Assembly: GCA_950097015.1 (NCBI GenBank)
Contig: CATNEN010000024.1
Location: 6,028,001-6,092,000, forward strand
Direction: 5' to 3'
DNA: 64,000 nucleotides
Source: Macrostomum hystrix
Taxonomy: Eukaryota > Platyhelminthes > Macrostomidae
Shown here one piece after another: positions 57,089-64,000 of this stretch. The notes beneath the pieces are model-generated. The model did no database searches. It had not been told where the DNA came from and saw only the letters and a list, made by a program, of their open reading frames with translations. Each line of letters opens with the position of its first letter. The stretch's first letter is position 1. A program made the position numbers and the translations under genes.

Positions 57089-57286
57089 TTCGTAGCCTTG
57101 TGCTTTAGAGCGTTGGAATCGCGACTTGAAGGTCGGGGGTTCGATCTCGACTCCACCGGAGCATCGCCTATCCTTTAGCAAGACACTTAACTCTGCAAGT
57201 CCATGGACTGAACAGTTTGTACGCAGCCTTCTGATGCGGCTGCCCATCTGTCCTAATTGGGGCAGTTACAATATATTATTACTATA
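57089..57286 (+). mobile_element. tRNA-derived SINE, family 1, degenerate copy 3
   Basis: A diverged head (gtagccttgtgctttagagc, ggttcgatctcgactccac), the core ctttagcaagacacttaact, then a deletion straight to gtccatggactgaacag and the 3' end. The internal deletion and many substitutions mark an old copy. Confidence 0.75.
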
Positions 57287-57786
57287 TTTTACTCGTATTA
57301 ACTGTGAAATTCGGCTTTAAGATTGTTCTAGACACGTACTTTTCAAGAAAATATAAAAAACTGACCACAAAGTCATAAAAGATTTAGCATAACAAAGGTT
57401 TAAGTCCATCACGTCAATCATCTGATAAATTTCTCTCATCTCACCTGTACTAATTCTTGTGAAAGCAGAAGATCGCCCTAGTGTCGCACAATGGTCTGCC
57501 TAAGGATGCACAGAGCCAACTTGCTTTGAAATAAAAGAAATGAGTGCTAATTTCGCGGAAGAGAAAACTAAATTGTGCGATTTAATTCCACATTGGTCAG
57601 ACCAATTATGATGAGGCAACTATGCAGTTGAATGCATTTAAACAAAGTCTTCTTTGTTAAAAAACGGTAAACGCGAATAGAGAAAATGTTCACCCTCTAA
57701 GCTATTTACATGCATTAGAAAAATTTCACGGAAATGACCGTTGAAAAATTAATTTTTTTAAAGTTTGAAATAGTTCCTGGCAGTTA
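57287..57786. other. AT-rich intergenic DNA
   Basis: No gene recognised. 57478-57502 resembles the 3' part of SINE family 2 (tgtcgcacaatggtctgcc) and may be a remnant. Confidence 0.35.
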
Positions 57787-57791
57787 TTTTC

Positions 57792-58176
57792 TATAACAGG
57801 AAAGTTTTGTCTTCCTGTTACCTTCTGCCACAGCAACAGAGAGATAAACGCTCCACGGGCCAGAGGCCCGTTTCTGTGTGGACTCCGGAGTCACATGAAA
57901 AGCGGCAGCCAAGCTCTGCCTCTCGCTTCCAGTGTATTTAAATTCAAGCAGCGCGCACAACAGAGGCAGAATGGGGAGAGAGGGAGAAACGCTGGGAGAT
58001 TGCTAACACAGTGGCAGCTGTTTCTTTGTCCCACACGCACACGCTCCCCAGCGAACGCTCGCCGAACTTCTTCCTCACATTCCTGGGCCGTATCGATCCA
58101 CGGACGACTCGTCGTGTACGCGAATCATGTGAGCCATGCAAATACAATGTTCTGAAGCGTATTTGCAAGGCTTACA
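57792..58176 (-). repeat. 3' LTR of the TRIM-like element
   Basis: Same 385-bp sequence as 58957-59341; no difference was found on reading both copies, including all the frames across them. Confidence 0.88.
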
Positions 58177-58193
58177 TATACCCCCGTTTTTCT
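58177..58193 (-). other. Putative polypurine tract
   Basis: AGAAAAACGGGGGTATA on the minus strand, directly adjoining the 3' LTR; position and composition are those of a plus-strand primer. Confidence 0.65.
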
Positions 58194-58939
58194 AACTGAC
58201 ACTCCTGTCAGTGCTTTGGCAGTCTGGATCGCGTTCTTCTTGAATTGTCCTGATGATGACGTTGTCTCGGGGTGACACGACGCGTAGTTCCGTACCAGCC
58301 AGTTGGTTTGCCTAAAAATTGAGGGAGATAAAATTCTAGTCAGCAGCTTCTGTTCAGTTTAGGCCAGGTTTTCTTCCAAGTTGCTTCAGATGAGCCGTGG
58401 GATCCCGATTTGGTCTTCTTATTGCAGCAATTGTCCTGGCCTGCACCCACTATCCACAGCCTCTTCGGACTTGCTGGGTTGCAGCTCAGGCTTCTCTTCG
58501 AGCATTTGCAGTCGAGTTGGTTAATCGGTGAAGCTCACCTGCTTCACGTAGGGCATGTCTTTTGTGCATGCAAATTTAGTGTCAGTGAGAAACTGGCTCG
58601 TAGGCCAAAACACGATTAGAGCCTACTGCGACCGCATTTGTTTTTCATTGTCACATGCTGCCGTAGTCTGACCAAATCCAAAACTAGTAGAGCATTTGAG
58701 GTTAACTTGCAGTTTTTTGTCCAGGTTGATGGTCGTGAATTGTAGATAGTTACTGCCAGTACTGAATTGTAGATAGTTACTCAGTTGCTGGTACGTTGAC
58801 TGCGTCGCATAGCTTTTTCTGCTGATGTTACGTTCGTTCTGTTCGTTTCTCTCTGAAGCCGTTGCAGGAATCTGGTGTCTCGCGGTGTAGGAACCTTTCG
58901 GCAATCACCCATCGTTGACAAAGGCGAAAAGGGTGACTC

Positions 58940-58954
58940 TCTCTCAGGGAACCA
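58940..58954 (-). other. Putative primer-binding site
   Basis: TGGTTCCCTGAGAGA on the minus strand, two bases inside the 5' LTR. It starts with TGG, the complement of a tRNA CCA end. The tRNA species is not identified. Confidence 0.6.
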
Positions 58955-58956
58955 CG

Positions 58957-59341
58957 TATAACAGGAAAGTTTTGTCTTCCTGTTACCTTCTGCCACAGCA
59001 ACAGAGAGATAAACGCTCCACGGGCCAGAGGCCCGTTTCTGTGTGGACTCCGGAGTCACATGAAAAGCGGCAGCCAAGCTCTGCCTCTCGCTTCCAGTGT
59101 ATTTAAATTCAAGCAGCGCGCACAACAGAGGCAGAATGGGGAGAGAGGGAGAAACGCTGGGAGATTGCTAACACAGTGGCAGCTGTTTCTTTGTCCCACA
59201 CGCACACGCTCCCCAGCGAACGCTCGCCGAACTTCTTCCTCACATTCCTGGGCCGTATCGATCCACGGACGACTCGTCGTGTACGCGAATCATGTGAGCC
59301 ATGCAAATACAATGTTCTGAAGCGTATTTGCAAGGCTTACA
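58957..59341 (-). repeat. 5' LTR of the TRIM-like element
   Basis: First LTR in the minus orientation of the element. It contains a TTTAAATA box (near 59100) that could serve as TATA box, and, toward its end, a short hairpin-forming pair AACAGGAAG/CTTCCTGTT. Confidence 0.88.
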
Positions 59342-59346
59342 TTTTC

Positions 59347-59798
59347 TATTGCAAGACAAAATTTTAAACTACTTAAAGTAGTATTTAGTAGTCGAAGTAC
59401 TTATGCAGCATTTCCAGTCCTATCATTACAGATATCTGTAGCTTTTCTGTGTTTTTCGTACAGTTTTTTGTCCGAGAATAATTGCATTCGCGATTTTATT
59501 ATATTGTCAGCGTTTTGAAACATACAACCTAACAGTACTTGGAATTGTATTACTTTTGTAAATTTATTTTAGTAAAGTAAACTAACTCTATACATACTAC
59601 TCAGCAATGAAGTAGCATAAGTACCACTTGTAGAAATCAATTAAAGCTAACGAGTGAGAGAAGCCGACTCCTATTTTAGCTGGCTCGCGTTTCTCTAAGC
59701 TACTTATAAGTAGTACGTGACATTTTGTGTAGCGTTGTCCACTGCATGTAAACCGGTATTTGTCGTACATTGAGAACTATAAAACTAATTAAAGCAAG
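59347..59798. other. AT-rich intergenic DNA
   Basis: No gene recognised. Several short inverted motifs around actacttaaagtagt and agtagtacg are present, without a clear element. Confidence 0.35.
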
Positions 59799-60092
59799 AG
59801 CCGCAGCTAGCGACGAGGCAATTCTGCCCATTTTGCCGAATCCTGAGCAGACACGCACACAGATGCCGTGCGCAGGCACACGCTCACACAGGTGTGTACA
59901 TCTGCCCCGACTTTCTCATCATCAGGCAGTGTACACTCTCATTGTGCCTTGAAGGTTGGCCCTTCAAGGGCGCAAATTGCACGACAAGCCCCCAAGCCTT
60001 CTCTCCGCGGCTGCGCCCCAAAAGAATGTGGCCTTGCCGCCTCGCCGCGGCAAGGGACCTTGGTGGGAAAGGCAAACGCGTTATACTGTAAT
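59799..60092 (-). mobile_element. tRNA-derived SINE, family 2, copy B
   Basis: The reverse complement matches the element at 37971 along most of its length: the ggcaaggccac head-body junction, cgcagccgcggagagaaggc, cttgtcgtgcaatttgcg, tgatgagaaagtcggggcag and gggcagaattgcctcg. The tRNA head is partly lost. Confidence 0.72.
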
Positions 60093-60897
60093 ACAAATAT
60101 TTAATTACTATGGGTCTAATGCCACGCCTGCCGGGATCAGACATCGACGTGATTGTAATATTTTCTAAAGCTCGTACCAAAGCGAAAATCTAGTTGCCTA
60201 ACAATAAGAGACAAGTGTGCCCCCTCAGAGCCCTCTAGAAAGCTGTCATAAATTTCTCAGCCGTATAAAATATGCATCAGACAGTAAAATGTGCCATTGT
60301 CATTGTGTCTGGCGAGATTGTGCCAATATATACCACAAGAGCAACTTAGAAAGTGATGTGGCGCCTTCTTAATAAACTCAAGCTGCGAATAAGATTGCTC
60401 AGGAACTGTGTGTGTGTGTGTGCGTGCTTGTGTGTGTGGGCAGTAGCTACATTGTAAAAGTAAACTTAACAACCAATCTCTGGTACTTCAGGATTCAGAT
60501 TGTGTCACGCACTGTGAGTTAATTCGCCCTGAGTATTATCTGATGACCGACCGCACGGGTGGCCGGGCTGCTCAACAACTTAGTATGGATTGGATGAGTA
60601 AAAAAAGAGAGAATAAACAGTAGACTTAGGGCATGGCAAATTGAGCACAGACCCTCCTACATAGACTGGTTTCTACCTGGGTGTCTCTGTTCTCTGTTGT
60701 GTAATGCCACCCCGTCTCACTTTCTTCGTCGCTTTGATGGCGACCATTGTGGCTGTGTGTGTGAGCCCCCGCTAGGCTATTTAACTGACCTTGCTGGTCC
60801 CAGGCGCAATAGGGGAGAAAGTGTTCTTTTGAGCTTCTCAACTGACAGACAGTCGGCCTTTGCCACTTTCTCTTCTTGAGCCAGACTGCCGAGTCTG
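60093..60897. other. Upstream region of the 60898 gene
   Basis: No gene recognised. There is a short (tg)n tract near 60408-60424. It should contain the promoter or 5'UTR of the plus-strand gene at 60898. Confidence 0.35.
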
Positions 60898-60949
60898 ATG
60901 ACTTCAAGCCAGAGAGTCTTCAAGGCGCCATATCGCCTATCATGTCGCC

Positions 60950-60983
<34 letters not shown>

Positions 60984-61356
60984 ATTGTTACTGACTGACC
61001 CTTCCACAGCTAAATGGAAGAGCCGTCTAATGCAAGTCGCGACAGTCGACAAAGACGCCGGCTCCGGCTCCGATAAATCCGAATCTTTAGACATGGACGA
61101 CGCTCCTCCGACTGTAACTTCGACGTCGTCGAAAGCATCGTCATCATCAACATCGTCATCATCTTCTTCATCAGAGATGTCAGCAAAGGAGGCGGCGGCA
61201 TCGTCCTCGGAGGCTACTAGAAAGAAGTCGGTGAATTTCCGCCTGTCGCCGGAGGAGGAGGCGGCGGAGAAGGAGGCTGAGCTGCTGGCCTCGCTGGGTA
61301 TCGAGTTCAGGCCAGGCTGGTCGCAGCCCTACGGCCGTGGAAAGCGTTGGCGATGA
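60898..61356 (+). CDS. Small Gln/Ser-rich protein with basic conserved-looking tail
   Basis: A 152-codon frame from ATG 60898 to TGA. It has a polyGln tract of ten residues (CAG repeat, about 19-28), an acidic segment (SESLDMDDAPP), a long Ser/Thr-rich tract, and then an ordered-looking C-terminus: KKSVNFRLSPEEEAAEKEAE, LLASLGIEFRPGWSQPYGRG, KRWR. KSVNF fits the RVxF-type docking motif for protein phosphatase 1. GC content and codon use resemble the other exons here. No family recognised. An upstream exon cannot be excluded, since the residues before the polyGln are unremarkable. No AATAAA is seen close downstream. Confidence 0.6.
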
Positions 61357-61620
61357 CGACTCGCTTCTGGCGGCCTCTGGCTCGTTGTTCATCCGGTCTA
61401 TGGTATTTTTTATAATTCTAACAGTGTTCAATAGAGTTGGAACAGATAATGTATTTAGAGCATGATCCCAGTGTCCGCAAATGCCACCAACACTACTCGT
61501 CAGATGAATTTCAATTCCGTACTCTGGTTCACATCAAATAGAATTGTCTCCTCTATTATATACACTGTCTACTCAAAAGCCTACTTTGTCTACTTTACTA
61601 TTAACTTATAGGCTAACTTT

Positions 61621-61804
61621 TTGAGCGTCGGACTCACACCCTGAATGTCAAGGGTTCGATTCCCGTCTCCACTGAAGGACACTTTACTGAAGGACAGCTT
61701 TAGTTCACCCAGCTGTTTAATGGTGCCCGCATTAGCTGGGGTAATCGAGCCGTACGCAGTCTTCAGATGCGCCGCGCAATAGCTGCGGCTGTGCTGTCGG
61801 CTTA
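61621..61804 (+). mobile_element. tRNA-derived SINE, family 1, truncated copy 4
   Basis: Starts inside the tRNA head (gagcgtcggactcacaccct, gggttcgattcccgtctcc). The core is shortened, the cagctgtttaatggtgcccg block is present, and the 3' part ends at gctgtgctgtcggctta. Confidence 0.78.
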
Positions 61805-62500
61805 ATGTATCTACTCAATCATTTTTCTTGTCGTCTCCGCAACAAACGAGTACTCAGTCTATTCTAAAACTGAAATTGTCTATACTGTACCACTTAATTT
61901 TTTCGCCTCTACAATCTACCTTGCCTTCTCAACCTACCTGCCTGCCAATCTACTATATCTACTCTATCGTCTATTTGTCTACTCTTCAGCACACATTGTC
62001 TACTTTCCAATCTGCCATTTCCAATCTTACAGTCAGTCTGTCTACTCGATTTCACTCAACTCTAGCCCGTACACTTGCCCCGCATGCCACTGATTGTGGA
62101 TGCTGTTTGTCAACGCAAAATGTAAATTTTTCTCGATATTCGATAAAAACTTCAATTTATCGAGAAAAGAAAGTACTTCACAATAACGAATCCTCCGTAC
62201 AGGTTGGAATTATTAAAAAAATGTAACAGACTTTTCATTTCAAATTCTTTAATTATTATTTTATTGCTTTTCATTGTAAATGCCAAGTGAAAGTCACCGA
62301 TGCAGAGCGTTTCAATTAAGTTCAGATTTGGAGTGGCTTGAAATTTGACACCTCACTTCTACTTGCATGGCTTCCTGGCAAACAAAGGAAAATGGGATCT
62401 CATTTCCAGGGCGGTGCCAGGGATCTACTCGTAGCATCAAGTGGCATTAAGTAGCTGTCAAAGAAAATCGATTGCAACCTTAGATTTGTGATTGGCAGCT
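61805..62500. other. Intergenic DNA
   Basis: Pyrimidine-rich with loosely repeated tctact words (61540-62050). No gene is supported; the 132-codon frame at 61828 has no domain and biased composition. Confidence 0.35.
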
Positions 62501-62508
62501 TAGATCTT

Positions 62509-62731
<223 letters not shown>

Positions 62732-62739
62732 GTCGCCCT

Positions 62740-63353
62740 CTTAAACACGAAGCCAAGTGTTTTCCATCGGCGCTGAAGCGTGAGGAACAAAGCTGAGCCT
62801 CTGGGTAGCAGTCTTAGAAAATTGCCAGGGAAAGCACGAAGGCCGGGCAATGAAGGAGAAAACAGCTCCGGTGAGGCCAGAGAACAGATAGAGAAGCAGC
62901 AGACCTGAGCCTTGGAGCATTTAGGAAAGAGATCCACCCATTGGTGATTCGGGCAGAATGCGTGGCAGACACTGGGAGCAAAGAAGAGCGGAGGGTGCGG
63001 CAGCAGCAGCGGTTTGGCGGATTGAAAATAGGGAAAATAGGAGACCAAAAGGGGGGCAGATTTTTGGTGCCGGGAGACCGCGAGTGGAAGAAGGCAGGCG
63101 TGGGTAGAGGGGGTAGCGGAGGAAGGGGAACGGCACGCGGAGCGGGGCGGGCTTCCAGACTGTTAGGAGAGAGGAGGGTGGAAATAAAAGCTGCACGGAA
63201 GAAAGGCCGGCTGAGCCTTGCCCTAGTGTGGCGGAGAGCACCCGGATCTGGGGTCAAGAAAATAAAAGAAGAAGCAGAAGAGAAGCCGGCGGAGCCACCA
63301 GAAGAGATTTCCAGTTGATTTTGTTCGCTCGACAAGCCGTGAAGCCGGGCGCA
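62740..63353 (+). other. GC-rich leader upstream of the 63354 gene
   Basis: Purine-rich, GC-rich DNA of CpG-island-like appearance, with a 125-codon Arg/Gly-rich open frame at 62941-63318 that ends before the next ATG. Probably promoter and 5'UTR, possibly with an upstream ORF. Confidence 0.4.
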
Positions 63354-64000
63354 ATGTACGCCGGCGGCTCAGCGCTACCAGACTATGCCAATGTGGAGGC
63401 GATGCGGCACCACCGGGCACAGCAGAAGCGGCCAGCATCGCCGTCGATTTCCATCAAGTCCGGAAGCTGCGGCAACAGCGGCGGCAGCGATAATCAAGAG
63501 AATGACGGATGCTGCTGCTGCTGTTGCTGCTCCTGCTGCGGAAGCCTGCAGGGCGAGTTGGACGATCGGGCGGGCCGGTTCGCCAGCGCGCTGCTGCTGT
63601 TGGCAGCCCTGCTGCTGTCCGTTGATGCGGCTCGGCTGACGATGTTCGGCTGGCACTCGGACGGCGACTATTTGAAGTTTAACTTTGCCGGCATCGGCAA
63701 CGATGTCGACTGGCCCCGTTGCGTTGGCGTCGGCGGCGGCTTTGTCGGTGGCGTCAACGGCGGCGGAACTGGCGCAGCGGCTCCGGCCATCAGCCGTTCG
63801 GCTCGGGACACGACCGGCTGGCTGACGGAGGCCCACCAGACCCTGACCGCCGGCCTCCTGCTGGCTGGCGAAGCAGTTGACGCCGGACTGCGCTTGCCAC
63901 CACCACGGCAGCCGCCGAAGCCGCTGACTCTGGCTTTGAATCACATCGGCTGGGCTGCCAGCGTCTGCCTGCTGGCCGCCGCCATCCTGCCTGCCTGCCT
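63354..64000 (+). CDS. Cys-rich multi-pass membrane protein, N-terminal part (cut by window)
   Basis: The ATG at 63354 (gggcgcaATG) opens a frame with no stop for 215 codons to the window edge; GC is about 65%. The N-terminal 75 residues are hydrophilic, with a cluster of nine Cys in ten positions (GCCCCCCCSCCG, about 52-63), a likely palmitoylation patch. A first membrane segment at about 76-93 (RFASALLLLAALLLSVDA) is followed by a Gly/Asp-rich loop (GWHSDGDYLKFNFAGIG) and a more hydrophobic helix at about 165-180 (TLTAGLLLAGEAV). A second clear segment starts near 194 (NHIGWAASVCLLAAAILPAC). It is probably a small multi-pass plasma-membrane protein. No family can be named. Confidence 0.65.
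   Translation, partial: MYAGGSALPDYANVEAMRHHRAQQKRPASPSISIKSGSCGNSGGSDNQENDGCCCCCCCSCCGSLQGELDDRAGRFASALLLLAALLLSVDAARLTMFGWHSDGDYLKFNFAGIGNDVDWPRCVGVGGGFVGGVNGGGTGAAAPAISRSARDTTGWLTEAHQTLTAGLLLAGEAVDAGLRLPPPRQPPKPLTLALNHIGWAASVCLLAAAILPAC

Larger units (their letters stand above)
57792..59341 (-). mobile_element. Non-autonomous LTR retrotransposon (TRIM-like), intact
   Basis: Two direct repeats of 385 bp (57792-58176 and 58957-59341), identical as far as I can read, flank 780 bp of internal DNA. The 5-bp direct repeat ttttc at 57787-57791 and 59342-59346 is a target-site duplication. Read on the minus strand, the LTR begins TGTAAGCC. Two bases after the first LTR comes TGGTTCCCTGAGAGA, which fits a tRNA primer-binding site, and just before the second LTR lies a polypurine tract, AGAAAAACGGGGGTATA. 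The interior has only short frames (one of about 45 codons after an ATG just inside the PBS, MGDCRKVPTPRD) and no reverse transcriptase, so it must be mobilised in trans. LTR identity implies a recent insertion. Confidence 0.88.

Noticed and set aside
57895..59333. Duplicate 86- and 74-codon frames
   Set aside because: They are the same sequence in the two LTRs and show no domain; the duplication is explained by the retrotransposon.

Overview
This is a window of a eukaryotic, almost certainly invertebrate animal genome. The genes are split by GT-AG introns, the exons are GC-rich in an AT-richer background, and there are tRNA-derived SINEs, an LTR element, a DNA-transposon gene and an exceptional load of tandem repeats. 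There are no operons or bacterial signals. A free-living flatworm such as Macrostomum is my best guess, but the sequence does not prove it.

Layout: (1) 1-4077, minus strand: one uninterrupted reading frame of 1,359 codons that runs off the left edge. It has a zinc-knuckle domain, a MULE-like D-D-CxxH-E transposase core and the beginning of a Ulp1-type (C48) cysteine protease, and it carries two protein-coding tandem repeats. (2) 4646-30588: a 26-kb satellite array of about 152 monomers of 170 bp, built from a higher-order unit of about 9.85 kb (58 monomers) present twice in tandem. (3) 31-54 kb, minus strand: a gene of about 22 kb, reconstructed here exon by exon from 54143 downwards. It encodes a ribonuclease-inhibitor-type leucine-rich-repeat protein with long disordered Ser/Arg/Gln-rich parts. 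Almost every long intron of this gene holds its own private minisatellite, and two introns also hold SINEs. (4) 54.85-55.63 kb: another 33-bp minisatellite. (5) 55813-56700, minus: an intronless gene for an aerolysin-superfamily (ETX/MTX2-like) beta-pore-forming protein. (6) 57792-59341: a small non-autonomous LTR retrotransposon with two 385-bp LTRs that read the same, a 5-bp target duplication, a PBS and a PPT (minus orientation). (7) 60898-61356, plus: a small Gln/Ser-rich protein. (8) 62.5 kb: a (TCTG)n tract. (9) 63354 to the right edge, plus: the start of a Cys-rich membrane protein.

The genes show no obvious shared pathway. What ties the window together is repeat biology: a transposase gene that itself contains tandem repeats, next to a centromere-like satellite with higher-order structure, followed by a gene whose introns have each been colonised by a different short tandem repeat. 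Most small open frames in the window are shadows of coding exons or artefacts of repeats whose unit length is a multiple of three.
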